DNA of 64,000 nt, taken from the NCBI GenBank assembly GCA_019359285.1, contig JAHHHQ010000045.1, forward strand, positions 62,001 to 126,000, written 5' to 3'. Position 1 is the first letter of the stretch, and the number at the start of each line of letters is the position of its first letter. The translations under genes and the position numbers were made by a program. This document shows positions 18,541 to 27,285 of the stretch, one piece after another. The notes beneath the pieces are model-generated. The model made no database searches and was not told the origin of the DNA. It saw nothing but the letters and a program-made list of their open reading frames with translations. Source of the DNA: Nodosilinea sp. WJT8-NPBG4. GTDB taxonomy: Bacteria > Cyanobacteriota > Cyanobacteriia > Phormidesmidales > Phormidesmidaceae.

Positions 18541-18930
18541 TTACTCTTTGGCTTTCAACAGTGCTAGCGATCGCGAGAGCCTAGCCTGGGTCTGAATCAT
18601 CAGTGGCCCACTCAGCCGCAGCCGCCCCAGGATAAGAAATATCAGCCCCAGCAGCAGATTGGCCCCGGCCACGGCCCCGATCGCCTGAAGCCAGCTCAGC
18701 CCTAGGGACTGGGCAAACGCCACGCTAGCGACGATGCCGAGCACAACCGCTGTAGTGACTAGACCGATGCCGATGCCCAGTAGAATAAACCCGCTGATCA
18801 GCCGTCGGCTTTCGTAGTTGGCCTCTTGCACCGCCACATCGAGGTGGGTATCGACTAGCACCGTCATCAGACGCAGCAGCCGCCGAAAGTAGCCTTCGAT
18901 TTGGTCAAAGGTGGAGTCAGGGCTAGCCAC
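18541..18930 (-). CDS. Holin-X / phage-holin-superfamily-like membrane protein
   Basis: 129 residues: an amphipathic N-terminal helix (FRRLLRLMTVLVDTHLDVAVQEA), then two membrane helices (FILLGIGIGLVTTAVVLGIVAS and AIGAVAGANLLLGLIFLIL) and a basic tail. This is the layout of the 'putative actinobacterial holin-X' family, which is common in non-phage contexts and probably has a membrane-organising role. Its start overlaps the end of the preceding minus-strand gene by 8 bases, so they are translationally linked. Confidence 0.75.
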   Translation of the reverse strand: MASPDSTFDQIEGYFRRLLRLMTVLVDTHLDVAVQEANYESRRLISGFILLGIGIGLVTTAVVLGIVASVAFAQSLGLSWLQAIGAVAGANLLLGLIFLILGRLRLSGPLMIQTQARLSRSLALLKAKE

Positions 18931-19438
18931 GCTTGCCCCTCAAAATCAGACCCAACACAAAGCCAAGGCCTAGGGCGATCAGCAAGCTTTGCCCCAGGTT
19001 GCCACGAGCGCGTTTCTCAAGCTCAGGAAGCATTTCGGCCTTCAGCTCTTGGATTAGGTTTTCGGTGCGCGATTCAAGGTCATCGAGCAGATTGTCAATG
19101 CTGGATTTATTTACTCCCAGGGGCTCAGCAGCCTCTAGGACAGTAGATTTTAGGGCAGACGATATACCGTTGATGGAAGACTGGCGAGAGGCATTGCTCA
19201 AGATCGGTGGATCGGCTTCGATCAGGTCGGCCAGCTCGTCTAGATGGCGGCGAATGCGGGTTTTGGTATGATCCATCTCGCCACTGATATAGTCTACGGC
19301 CAGCTCTAGGTCGCCTTTGGTCGCCAGCAGATTGTCTTCGATTAGCTGGGGCCATTCCGATAAAATCAGCGGCACCATCGCGTCGAATTGATGCTTGAAG
19401 GCTTTTTTAGCGCGAGTGATGGTGTTTTTTTTGGCCAT
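18923..19438 (-). CDS. Membrane-anchored helical protein (ElaB/YqjD-like layout)
   Basis: 171 residues, mostly helical, ending in one membrane helix followed by basic residues (SLLIALGLGFVLGLILRGKRG). Such C-tail-anchored architecture resembles ElaB/YqjD/DUF883 proteins, but no strict family match is claimed. Overlaps the holin-X-like gene by 8 bases. The DUF4126 gene lies 63 bases upstream in the same direction, making a probable three-gene membrane operon. Confidence 0.75.
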   Translation of the reverse strand: MAKKNTITRAKKAFKHQFDAMVPLILSEWPQLIEDNLLATKGDLELAVDYISGEMDHTKTRIRRHLDELADLIEADPPILSNASRQSSINGISSALKSTVLEAAEPLGVNKSSIDNLLDDLESRTENLIQELKAEMLPELEKRARGNLGQSLLIALGLGFVLGLILRGKRG

Positions 19439-19501
19439 AGCTCAAGGCGATTCCCATAGGGGTAGGGTTGGGCAGGGTGGCTGGGCTAGTGGGCAAACGG
19501 T

Positions 19502-20062
19502 TCAGGAGACCTGTCGTTTGCGGCCTCGCCGTCGAAGCATTAGGTACAGCAGCACACCTACTACGATCAGTACTAGGATTGGCACCGCGATCGCCAGTAC
19601 CGAAAGGATAGTCGCGCTAGCCAACTCGGTCGTCGAAACCGCAATGTTGCCCACCGGGCCACCCGCCGCTGTGGAAGCCAGCCGGGCTAGGCCCGTAAAC
19701 GCCTGGGTGCCGCTGGCAATGCCGCCACCGGCAATCAAGGCCAAGCTCCACTGCAAGAAGGGATTCATGTCACCACCTGTGACGGCGGCAGTGAGAACGG
19801 TGCCTGCGATCGCCGCAGCTGGCAGCTCCACCGCATCCATCAAATTATCGACTACTGGCACAAAATATATCAGCACCTCTAGAGCCGTAGCAGCGGCAAA
19901 GGCCAGAATAGCAGGGGTTGTCCCCATCCAAGCCATGTTGGGGGACAGGGTCAGATAGCCCTGCTGGGAAGCCATCCCCGCCACCAAAAACGGCACCAAA
20001 ATTCTAAACCCGGCGGCAGTGCTGAGGCCAATGCCAATGGCAATGTGCAACAGTACATCCAT
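19502..20062 (-). CDS. DUF4126 domain-containing membrane protein
   Basis: 186 residues with about five hydrophobic segments and glycine-rich helices (GIGLSTAAGFRILVPFLVAGMAS, then MAWMGTTPAILAFAAATALE). This opening and the LIYFVPVVDNLMDAVELPAA segment are characteristic of DUF4126. Function unknown. First gene of the membrane cluster with the ElaB-like and holin-X-like genes. Confidence 0.88.
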   Translation of the reverse strand: MDVLLHIAIGIGLSTAAGFRILVPFLVAGMASQQGYLTLSPNMAWMGTTPAILAFAAATALEVLIYFVPVVDNLMDAVELPAAAIAGTVLTAAVTGGDMNPFLQWSLALIAGGGIASGTQAFTGLARLASTAAGGPVGNIAVSTTELASATILSVLAIAVPILVLIVVGVLLYLMLRRRGRKRQVS

Positions 20063-20170
20063 GTCTCCCCAGGGTAAACGCCAGTAAGCCCAGTGTATGG
20101 GGAGATTGCCGGAAATGCGCCGGGTCGGCGCTAACTTTTAAGCGCCCTGCTGCCCAGTTTGTGGGCCGGG

Positions 20171-21406
20171 TCAATCGTCTCCGACGGGGAGCACAGGCTC
20201 GACCGAGTCTTGACCGAGGGAAAACACCTGCCCATCAATAAACAATCGGGTAATGCCTTTCGCCTGTAGATAGGAGCTGGTAGTTTGCAGCAGGCTGCCA
20301 TCGGGCACTTTGACTACCCGCTGGTTGCGGCGCGAAAAGCGCCGGGCCACATTGTGGTTTTCAAACACCGGCAGCGTGCGGGAATCGCCTTCTTCTTCGG
20401 GGATTTGCCCTAGCTCAGCGAAGGTGCGCAAGGGCAGCACAACCAGCTCCGACGAGGTACGCTCCACAACGACGTAGCACAGGGGCGGCAGAGCCGCCGC
20501 CGTGAGGGGAAAAATTTCTAGGGTTTCGAGGTTAGCGGCAGCGCCGTTGCCGCTGTCCCAGGGGTAGACGTTGTCGTCATCATCACCGTCATCGTCGTCA
20601 TCGTAGTCATCGTCAAGGCCAACGGTGTCGTCATCCCAGTCGTCCTCAAGGGCCTCGGCGACGTCAAGGACTTCAGCCGGTTCGATCTCGGGGGCGACGG
20701 CTTGGGCCTCAGCTAAGACAGCCTGAGCCGACTTCAGCACGGGCCGGGCCGGTTTTTCTGGAACCGGCTCTGGCAGCGAGAGCTGGGCGGGCTCAGGGTC
20801 TACGGTGGGCAAGGCTGCCATCGACTCGGCAGGTGCATCTACGACCTCGGCCACGGGCTCTTCTGCCGCCCGCGATCGCCGCTTGCGCAGGGGCTTAGCC
20901 TCGCTAACAGTCACCTCTGCTGCGATCGGCTCAGCTATGGGCGGAGCTACGGGCTCAGTCAACTCAGCTATGAGCAGGGCTGCGAGCTCAGTCGGCTCAG
21001 CCTCGGGCAGCACCTCAGCGGCTCTCTTGCTGCGAGGCTTAGTTTTGGGTTTAGGGGAAGGCTTTGCGTCTACAGCAGCGGGCTCTGCCTCAACTACAGC
21101 GGGTTCTGCCTCAACTACAGCAGTCTCTGCTTCAACTACAGCAGTCTCTGCTTCAACCATCGCAGGAAGAATGGGCTCTGCTGCGGCCACAGTAGTGTCT
21201 ACAACGATCGCCTTATCGGTGGTGCCCCGCTTTTGCTGAATTAAGATACTGTACTCGTCTTCAGGCAGACTAGCTTTGAGCAATCTGCTAATGGTGCTGT
21301 TACTTACCCCGTAGCGTTCCGCTAGGGTTGATGTGGTCTCTTGGGGCTGGCGATACAGGCTCAAGATGGATGTCTTGTCAGCCTCGGTCAGCTTTTTGGG
21401 TGCCAT
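20171..21406 (-). CDS. HTH protein with VEAE repeats and Asp-rich tract
   Basis: 411 residues. Residues 1-45 form a helix-turn-helix of the homeodomain/transposase type (ILSLYRQ ... TLAERYGVSNSTISRLLK), so DNA binding is likely. Residues about 75-125 hold four copies of a seven-residue VEAExAV unit, encoded by a 21-bp tandem repeat. A long Ala/Pro/Glu-rich linker with basic clusters follows (PKPKTKPRSKRAA). Around residue 255-280 is a nearly pure Asp tract. The C-terminal 120 residues are folded-looking and end with TRLFIDGQVFSLGQ. No transposase catalytic domain is present. Likely a cyanobacterial regulatory or nucleoid-associated protein; role unknown. Confidence 0.8.
   Translation of the reverse strand: MAPKKLTEADKTSILSLYRQPQETTSTLAERYGVSNSTISRLLKASLPEDEYSILIQQKRGTTDKAIVVDTTVAAAEPILPAMVEAETAVVEAETAVVEAEPAVVEAEPAAVDAKPSPKPKTKPRSKRAAEVLPEAEPTELAALLIAELTEPVAPPIAEPIAAEVTVSEAKPLRKRRSRAAEEPVAEVVDAPAESMAALPTVDPEPAQLSLPEPVPEKPARPVLKSAQAVLAEAQAVAPEIEPAEVLDVAEALEDDWDDDTVGLDDDYDDDDDGDDDDNVYPWDSGNGAAANLETLEIFPLTAAALPPLCYVVVERTSSELVVLPLRTFAELGQIPEEEGDSRTLPVFENHNVARRFSRRNQRVVKVPDGSLLQTTSSYLQAKGITRLFIDGQVFSLGQDSVEPVLPVGDD
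21071..21159. repeat. 21-bp tandem repeat inside the HTH gene
   Basis: About four tandem units containing CTCAACTACAGC or CTTCAACTACAGC encode the VEAExAV heptads. The two units nearest 21160 are almost identical, suggesting recent expansion. Confidence 0.8.
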
Positions 21407-21449
21407 GCCATGGGTTCCGTAACAATGCCATCTAACATTCTAGGGCGCC

Positions 21450-22469
21450 TTACCCCCGCCGCCGCCGCGGACTCCGCCGGGAATTTACAGAAACAGCATT
21501 CTCAACTACTGCTCCCAGGCCAAAAAACACCGCCGAAAACGTCCAGAAGACTTCCCACAGACTGCCTTCTACGTAGGTGTCCGTGTTGACGGCGTAGGCA
21601 AAAAACATATCAGCAATGTAAAGACAGAAGGCGGCGATCGCAATCAGCTTCCACGATTGGGAGTAGCGCCCGCCCCAAAAAGCCACTAGCAGGGTGCCGG
21701 CAATAATCAGCAGCACGATGTCGCCAATCTGATACAACAGACTCACCACACCCTCCAGCGGTTCGAGTAGGCCATTGAGCTGGAGCACCCAGCCAGGGGC
21801 CGATGAAGCTTCGGCGACGGGCTCTGGCACCACTGGGGGCGCAACCTCGGGCACGACCGGAGGTGCTTCCTGGGCCAAATAGAATGCTGGGGCTGGGGCT
21901 GAGGGCACTACTGCCGCTTCCGCCGCCGCCAGGTTGACGAAAATCGTCAGCAAAATGCCGCCCAGGCCAATGCCCACCACGATCAGCCACTGAGAGAACT
22001 CCAAGTTTAAGCGTCGGGGCAGCACCGCCTTAAACATGCCTGCGGCCAAAAAAATGTAGCTAAAAATGTAAAAGAAATCGCCCAGCGACACCGCTGGGTC
22101 TAGCCCCCAGATATTGCCCCAGAGAAAAAAGAGAATGTTGCCAAAGACGTAGGACAACAGCCCCGCGCCAATCCAAAACCAGACGTTGCGCCCGCTGACG
22201 ATTTGAGTACTGCGCCAGTTGCGAAAGCACAGCAGAGAGGCCAGGAAAAACGCGCCGGTTTCTAGCAGGTTAATGCCCAGCAAAAACCAACCGGGTTGGG
22301 CACCATCTTCCCCGGGAGCGGTAAATAGCAGAAAGAATAGCAGGGTAGCCACGCCCCAAGCGATGCAGGCCCCCACCAACAGCGGGGTAGACGAGGAACT
22401 AGCAGATGACGGGGTTGATGACTTGCTCAAAGGTTCACTCCTAACGGAACTCAACAGCACCCATGCCAA
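21450..22469 (-). CDS. Multispanning membrane protein, function unknown
   Basis: 339 residues with about eight membrane helices. Examples: LLVGACIAWGVATLLFFLLF, then FLLGINLLETGAFFLASLLCF, and YIFSYIFLAAGMFKAV. A long Pro/Val/Glu-rich loop (APPVVPEVAPPVVPEP) interrupts the helices around residues 200-225. The C-terminus is strongly basic (RRSPRRRRG). The arrangement resembles stand-alone sensor domains of GGDEF proteins, but no output domain follows. Likely a plasma- or thylakoid-membrane protein. It is downstream of nothing obvious and reads away from the HTH gene's promoter in the same direction. Confidence 0.75.
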   Translation of the reverse strand: MAWVLLSSVRSEPLSKSSTPSSASSSSTPLLVGACIAWGVATLLFFLLFTAPGEDGAQPGWFLLGINLLETGAFFLASLLCFRNWRSTQIVSGRNVWFWIGAGLLSYVFGNILFFLWGNIWGLDPAVSLGDFFYIFSYIFLAAGMFKAVLPRRLNLEFSQWLIVVGIGLGGILLTIFVNLAAAEAAVVPSAPAPAFYLAQEAPPVVPEVAPPVVPEPVAEASSAPGWVLQLNGLLEPLEGVVSLLYQIGDIVLLIIAGTLLVAFWGGRYSQSWKLIAIAAFCLYIADMFFAYAVNTDTYVEGSLWEVFWTFSAVFFGLGAVVENAVSVNSRRSPRRRRG

Positions 22470-22681
22470 CGAGAAAACTGCAGCTGGCCCTTAGGGCCGG
22501 TCTTCACCATTGCAGCGAATCGGCTGATCCAGCATAGGGCCTAGCGCAACGCCTGAATTGTACCGACTCCCCACGGCCTTGAGCCGTCAGCCTGGCAGAA
22601 TCGTCCTAATTAGTCGTGCAGAGCAATAATTCTTAAACTCCTGCGAGGTCGCCCGCGCCTAAGCCAGAAGGCCTTGCCCGC

Positions 22682-23350
22682 CTAGACCCAGTTCTTGCCC
22701 CCTGGCGATTGGTTCAACCACCGCCGAAACAGGGCTTGTTCGTTGGCGGTTAAGTCTTCGACTGCCTCTAGGGCGCGATCGGCAAAATTGGCATTGCCAA
22801 AGTAATCCTTGCCCATCCGGTGGGTTTCCTCTAACAGACGTTGCAGATGGTGATCTTGCCAGGGCGGCAGATGGGGCATTGCCAGCGGGTCTACGGTTAG
22901 CAAGTTCTTCACCGCGTCGGGAGTCACCGCTTGGGGAAACTTCCAGGCGGCAAACACCTTGCTAATGTCACCCTCAAATTGGCGAGCCTGCTTGGCCCCC
23001 AACAGATCTTCCACATCCATGTACAGCACCTGTAGCATCAGCAGGCAGGCTTTGATGTAGGTGGCCTCCGCTGGCGGAGTGCCCGTATCAGGACCAGCGT
23101 CGTCAAACTGGTCAAGGCGAATTTTGCCCCAAATGCTGAAGCGATCGGGTTCTTCGAGCAGCACACAGGCCTTACCCCGGTTGTCGGTCAGGTCGCGCCA
23201 CAGCGCCCTAGCGTCGTCTTCCTGGGCAGCAGTAAACACACTCAGCAGCCGAAAGGTTTGCCCCTGATACGACAAAATTGGAATTTGCTGATCTTTTTGA
23301 GGATGGTGCATCGTTTTGATGTCAACATCCTGCCGCTTGAGGATAAACAT
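22682..23350 (-). CDS. Npun_F0813-like conserved cyanobacterial protein
   Basis: 222 residues, soluble. The opening MFILKRQDVDIKTMHHPQKD, followed by the strand QGQTFRLLSVF and the segment ALWRDLTDNRGKACVLLEEPDR, matches what I recall of the family named after Npun_F0813. The C-terminal half is helical. Function unknown. Monocistronic; assigned from memory of the family pattern, not from a search. Confidence 0.75.
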   Translation of the reverse strand: MFILKRQDVDIKTMHHPQKDQQIPILSYQGQTFRLLSVFTAAQEDDARALWRDLTDNRGKACVLLEEPDRFSIWGKIRLDQFDDAGPDTGTPPAEATYIKACLLMLQVLYMDVEDLLGAKQARQFEGDISKVFAAWKFPQAVTPDAVKNLLTVDPLAMPHLPPWQDHHLQRLLEETHRMGKDYFGNANFADRALEAVEDLTANEQALFRRWLNQSPGGKNWV

Positions 23351-23614
23351 GTTATGGCCTGCTGACTCCTAACTGAGGTGAGTACCTGCAGTAGGCGGCG
23401 GCTGCAACGGTAAACCGCACCCTTATTACTGCGTCATCGTGATGATATAAAGCCTGGCAACCCCTCGAAAACAGTGAGTTCTATAAAGTAAGTGACTTAT
23501 TTTAGCGGCACTCACCGCCCTGGCAGCATTTGCCGCCGTTTTTTCAATATTCTATTCGTCCTAGTCTGCCCTGAGAGCGACCCATACCCCATAAAATGTA
23601 AAGTGATTACGTTA

Positions 23615-23687
<73 letters not shown>

Positions 23688-23858
23688 TTATTTGCGCCGT
23701 AAAGGTTTCAGACCTTAGGGCATAGCCACTATTGGCAGCTTCCTCCCAGCGCTGTGACCAATCCGTTACCTCTGTCCGCCTTGGGCCTCTAGCACTGGGC
23801 AGTCGGGGAGCGAAAAAGCTACTCTGGCTATAGTCCTAAATCCAGCCAGGCAAACCCT

Positions 23859-24530
23859 TTGGACGACACAGACCTACAGGCCAAACTCAAAAAGCTAGAG
23901 GCAGAGCTCAACACCGCTGCGCCTCCAGCCGCCCGACAATCCACCGGCAAGCCAACTCCAGCGCCCCAACCCTGGCTGCAACGGCTAAAGGGCAATGCGC
24001 TATTGCCTGTCTATCTGGTGACCATTCCCTGGGCGCAGGAGATTATTGATCAAGTGGTGTTTGGCGGTCGTTGGAACCTGCCTCTGCACCCCCGTAGCCT
24101 TGAGGGCATACCGGGCATTTTTTTGTCGGCAATTTCTCACTCGGGGTTTGCCCACCTGATTGGCAACACCATTGGGTTCCTCATCTTTAGCTGGCTGATT
24201 TTGGCCAAAAGCCGTCGCGACTATTGGATTACACTGCTGGTGGGTTGGCTCGGAGGTGGCGTGGTGGCCTGGCTGCTCGGCCCCAGCAGCGTGCATGGGT
24301 TGAGTGGTGTGGTGTACACCCTATTTGGCTATCTGCTCTGCATTGGCTGGCTGGAGCGTCGAGTAGTGCCGCTGCTGATTTCGATGTTTGTGCTGATCAA
24401 CTACAGCTACTTTATTTTTGGCATGTTCCCTACTCAGCCGATGGTGGCCTGGTGGGGACATCTGTTTGGCTTTGTGTTGGGGATTGTGGCGGCCTACGGG
24501 GTGTATCAGGAGCCGGGGAGGAAGGGGTAG
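23859..24530 (+). CDS. Rhomboid-family intramembrane serine protease
   Basis: 223 residues with about six membrane helices after a soluble N-terminal 45 residues. The catalytic features are present: HSGFAHLIGNTIG (conserved His and Asn of helix 2), the nucleophile Ser in VHGLSGVVYTLFGY (GLSG, about S149) and the catalytic His in WWGHLFGFVLG (about H201). It cleaves transmembrane substrates within the bilayer; no substrate is known here. Start is TTG at 23859, with no ATG nearby. Followed by a short GATGGGTG-rich tandem stretch at about 24531-24568. Confidence 0.9.
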   Translation: MDDTDLQAKLKKLEAELNTAAPPAARQSTGKPTPAPQPWLQRLKGNALLPVYLVTIPWAQEIIDQVVFGGRWNLPLHPRSLEGIPGIFLSAISHSGFAHLIGNTIGFLIFSWLILAKSRRDYWITLLVGWLGGGVVAWLLGPSSVHGLSGVVYTLFGYLLCIGWLERRVVPLLISMFVLINYSYFIFGMFPTQPMVAWWGHLFGFVLGIVAAYGVYQEPGRKG

Positions 24531-24590
24531 ATGGGTGGATGGGTAGATGAGTGGACGGGTGGATGGTAGCCAGGTTGCTGCTGCGGATAT

Positions 24591-25085
24591 CTAGGTATGC
24601 CAAAGTTCTAGAATCGTGTGGCGGGGTACGTAGAGGGGGTGCCGAGGCTGGCCGGTAAGGTTTTGACCCAGGCAGCGGCATTTAGCTTGGTGGGGAGTGA
24701 GCAGGGTGAGAACAGAGCGATCGCGCCCCAACCAACTCCCCCAATTTCCCCAAGCCAGCAGAATTTGCTCGGCTTGCTGTGCGGCTGTGCTTAGAGCGGC
24801 ATCGTTCTCAAGACCAATCGGATCCTCAATTTGGCGCAGAGTCTTGGGGTGAGGGCTGCGGTAGGCGAACAGGTTGCCGACAGCGATCGCTCCAAACCCC
24901 CAGCCCTGGGCTAAGCCAATGCAGCGGCGGATGGTAGGGTCGTCTACGCTACTGTCGGCCTGACTGGGGTTGAGCATAACGATGGCTAGGATGGGGGCCG
25001 TGCTCCACCGCCGTTCGAGGCTATATCGGTAGCGGCCCGTGGAGTCGAAGGTGGCAGAACGTTCTATAGCCGACAGCTGCAACAT
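24591..25085 (-). CDS. DUF1643 domain-containing protein
   Basis: 164 residues from the ATG at 25085 (MLQLSAIERS). A longer frame reaches 25151 but would overlap the divergent MFS gene. The DUF1643 pattern is clear: YRYSLERRW, then LAIVMLNPSQADSSVDDPTIRRCIGLAQGWGFG, then VGNLFAYRSPHPKTL, and a final PRHPLYVPRHTIL. The family is common in bacteria and on phages and plasmids; biochemical function unknown. The promoter region is shared with the MFS transporter gene. Confidence 0.88.
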   Translation of the reverse strand: MLQLSAIERSATFDSTGRYRYSLERRWSTAPILAIVMLNPSQADSSVDDPTIRRCIGLAQGWGFGAIAVGNLFAYRSPHPKTLRQIEDPIGLENDAALSTAAQQAEQILLAWGNWGSWLGRDRSVLTLLTPHQAKCRCLGQNLTGQPRHPLYVPRHTILELWHT

Positions 25086-25178
25086 TTGTTTACATTGAAG
25101 GGTGGGGTGCGGTTGGTTCTGACCAGAGCAGCGAAGAGCGCTGCTGAGCACCCAGCACTCTACTCGGAGACCAACGGT

Positions 25179-26489
25179 TTGACTATTTTCTCAACCTTTA
25201 GCCCAGCAGTGCGCACTAATTTGATGGTGCTATTTGCAGCGGGACTGTGTTTTTGGGCAGGGTTGGCGGGGCTGCTGCCGACGCTGCCGCTGTTTATTGA
25301 AACCCTGGGGGGCAGCGGTCAGCAGATTGGCATCGTGATGGCGTCCTTTGCAGTCGGGTTGCTGGCGGCCCGGCCTTACCTGTCGCGGCTAGCCGACGAG
25401 CGGGGCCGCAAGATCGTGCTGATAGTGGGGTTGAGCGCGATCGCCCTGGCCCCCTTTGGTTACCTGGTGGTGCAGTTCTTGCCGCGTGCGATCGTGCCGC
25501 TGTCGCTGGGGGGGTACAGCATCACGCTGGATAGCTCGATTTTAGCGATGATCGCCATTCGTGCCTTCCACGGGTTGAGCATTGCCGCCTTTGTGGTGGC
25601 CTATAGCGCCCTGGTGCTCGACCTGGCCCCGCCCGCGAACCGGGGCGAGCTACTTGGCTATATGACCCTGGTCAACCCCATTGGTCTGGCCTTGGGGCCT
25701 GCTATTGGCGGCTTTCTCTATGAGGCTACGGGGTTTACCACCGCGTTTTTGGCGATGGGGCTGCTGGGCATGGTTGGTTTAGTGCTGGTAGCGCGGCTGC
25801 ACGAGCCTTATCAGCCTCCCAGCGTTGTAGAAAATGCTGGCTCGCAGGTGTTTTGGGGCCAGCTGTGGAGCGGGCGAGTACGCACCCCAGCGATCATTCT
25901 GCTGCTAGTGGGGCTGGCCTTTGGCACACTGAGCACTTTTGTACCCCTCTACGTGCGGGAAGCCGGCCTGGCTTTGAATGTAGGACTGATTTACACCGCT
26001 TCAGCCTTGGCGAGCTTTATGTCGCGTCTCCTTGCCGGTCGGGCTTCCGATCGCTACGGCAGAGGGCGATTTATCACCGCTAGCCTGCTGATCTACAGTT
26101 TAGGCATGGCTATGTTTTGGCTGGCCCGCAGTGCGCCGATGTTCTTGCTGGCGGGGTTTGTTCAAGGATTTGCGGGCGGCACCCTAATTCCGATGATTGC
26201 GGCGCTGATGGGCGATCGCTCTAGCCCCAGCGATCGCGGTCGCACCTTTGGCCTGGCTATGGTCGGCTTTGACGTGGGTATTGCCCTAGCTGGCCCTATC
26301 TTTGGCACCATCGCCGATCAGATTGGCTATCGCGGAATTTTTGGTCTGTCTGGGGTGATGACGATGGTGGGTCTGGTCGTTTTTGCCACCGCCAATAGCA
26401 AAGACCTGGCTCATTCCCTCAGGTTTGCCCTGGGGCGCGGACAGGATGTCTACGCCATTGACCTACCTCAAACGATAAAATCCCACTAA
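25179..26489 (+). CDS. Major facilitator superfamily transporter
   Basis: About 436 residues from TTG 25179, chosen because GGAGA lies eight bases before it; the frame extends to a TTG at 25086. Twelve membrane helices in two halves. The loop-2 signature is [12 protein letters not shown] in the first half, and [13 protein letters not shown] repeats it in the second. It presumably exports a small molecule with proton exchange, as in the sugar/drug efflux group; substrate unknown. The stop codon lies inside a perfect hairpin that separates it from the convergent tRNA gene. Confidence 0.88.
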   Translation: MTIFSTFSPAVRTNLMVLFAAGLCFWAGLAGLLPTLPLFIETLGGSGQQIGIVMASFAVGLLAARPYLSRLADERGRKIVLIVGLSAIALAPFGYLVVQFLPRAIVPLSLGGYSITLDSSILAMIAIRAFHGLSIAAFVVAYSALVLDLAPPANRGELLGYMTLVNPIGLALGPAIGGFLYEATGFTTAFLAMGLLGMVGLVLVARLHEPYQPPSVVENAGSQVFWGQLWSGRVRTPAIILLLVGLAFGTLSTFVPLYVREAGLALNVGLIYTASALASFMSRLLAGRASDRYGRGRFITASLLIYSLGMAMFWLARSAPMFLLAGFVQGFAGGTLIPMIAALMGDRSSPSDRGRTFGLAMVGFDVGIALAGPIFGTIADQIGYRGIFGLSGVMTMVGLVVFATANSKDLAHSLRFALGRGQDVYAIDLPQTIKSH

Positions 26490-26514
26490 ACAAGCTTTTG
26501 TTTAGTGGGATTTT
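26477..26514. terminator. Perfect 17-bp hairpin, bidirectional terminator
   Basis: Arms AAAATCCCACTAAACAA (26477-26493) and its exact complement (26498-26514) flank a GCTT loop. Each strand ends the stem in TTTT. It terminates the MFS gene on plus and the tRNA-Arg gene on minus, and the left arm includes the last codons and stop of the MFS gene. Confidence 0.88.
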
Positions 26515-26520
26515 AAAAAA

Positions 26521-26593
26521 CGGGCGTGGAGGGATTCGAACCCCCGACCCCGTGGTCCGTAGCCACGTGCTCTATCCACTGAGCCACACGCCC
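26521..26593 (-). tRNA. trnR-ACG: tRNA-Arg (anticodon ACG)
   Basis: A 73-base cloverleaf on the minus strand. Acceptor arms GGGCGTG and CACGCCC pair, the anticodon loop is CTACGGA (anticodon ACG, wobble A normally edited to inosine), and the T arm contains GGTTCGAATCC. CCA is not encoded. Reading the other strand gives the familiar spurious peptide [10 protein letters not shown]. Confidence 0.96.
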
Positions 26594-26641
26594 TCGTGCA
26601 GGCTTTTGATACTAGCATATTCCTTTGCCCAGTTTAAACCC

Positions 26642-27142
26642 ATGACAAAAAATCCTTTAGCATCTGCTGCGCTCACCCATCTCGATGCCCAGGGCCAGGC
26701 CCATATGGTGGATGTGGCCGCTAAAGCTCAGACGGTGCGGGAAGCGGTGGCGATCGCCGCCGTTGTCATGCAGCCCGAGACACTGGCTACCATAGAGGCA
26801 GGCAATGCCCCCAAGGGCGACGTGCTCGCCACGGCCCGCATCGCAGGCATCATGGCGGCCAAACAGACCGCCCACCTAATTCCCCTCTGCCACCCCTTGC
26901 CCATTCAAAAGGTGGAAGTGCAAATTACCCCCGATGCAGCGCTGCCTGGCTACCGCATTCAGGCGACGGTCAAAATTAAGGCCGAAACCGGGGTCGAAAT
27001 GGAGGCCCTCACCGCTGCTAGCGTCGCCGCCCTCACCCTTTACGACATGGCTAAGGGGTTAGAAAAATCCATTGAGATCCGCAGCATTCGCCTGTTGAAG
27101 AAAACCGGCGGCAAGTCGGGCGATTACGAAGCCGAGGCGTAA
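26642..27142 (+). CDS. moaC: Cyclic pyranopterin monophosphate synthase
   Basis: 166 residues from ATG 26642. With MoaA it converts GTP-derived 3',8-cyclo-GTP to cyclic pyranopterin phosphate, the first stage of molybdenum cofactor synthesis. Family residues are clear: [50 protein letters not shown] and [21 protein letters not shown]. The reading frame stays open upstream through the antisense of the tRNA, but that part is not coding. No other moa gene is in the window. Confidence 0.95.
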   Translation: MTKNPLASAALTHLDAQGQAHMVDVAAKAQTVREAVAIAAVVMQPETLATIEAGNAPKGDVLATARIAGIMAAKQTAHLIPLCHPLPIQKVEVQITPDAALPGYRIQATVKIKAETGVEMEALTAASVAALTLYDMAKGLEKSIEIRSIRLLKKTGGKSGDYEAEA

Positions 27143-27285
27143 TTGTTGCTTTAAAGAATCCAAGCCTAGCGGCTTTCCCTTCTAAGGACGCTTCGCGTCG
27201 ACGGTTGCGAAGTAAGTGTGGAGTTAGCCCATTTGAAAGACAAAGGACTCCGCTCAACCACCGACCCTCTCAACTCCGCGCTCCC

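Noticed and set aside
18541..18930. Holin-X-like gene as sign of a prophage
   Set aside because: No lysin, portal, capsid or integrase genes are anywhere near.
20171..20320. HTH protein as an insertion-sequence transposase
   Set aside because: Only the N-terminal HTH resembles transposases; there is no DDE or HUH catalytic region, no terminal repeats, and the C-terminal part is unlike any transposase.
24531..24590. Short GATGGGTG-type tandem stretch taken as a possible CRISPR or minisatellite
   Set aside because: Units are short, irregular and few, without spacers; simple low-complexity sequence.
25086..25178. Longer MFS and DUF1643 proteins overlapping each other
   Set aside because: The extensions show no family similarity, and both genes have plausible shorter starts that leave a shared promoter region.
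26498..26641. N-terminal extension of MoaC through [10 protein letters not shown]
   Set aside because: This is the antisense of the tRNA-Arg(ACG) gene read as protein, a well-known artefact; MoaC homology begins at the ATG at 26642.
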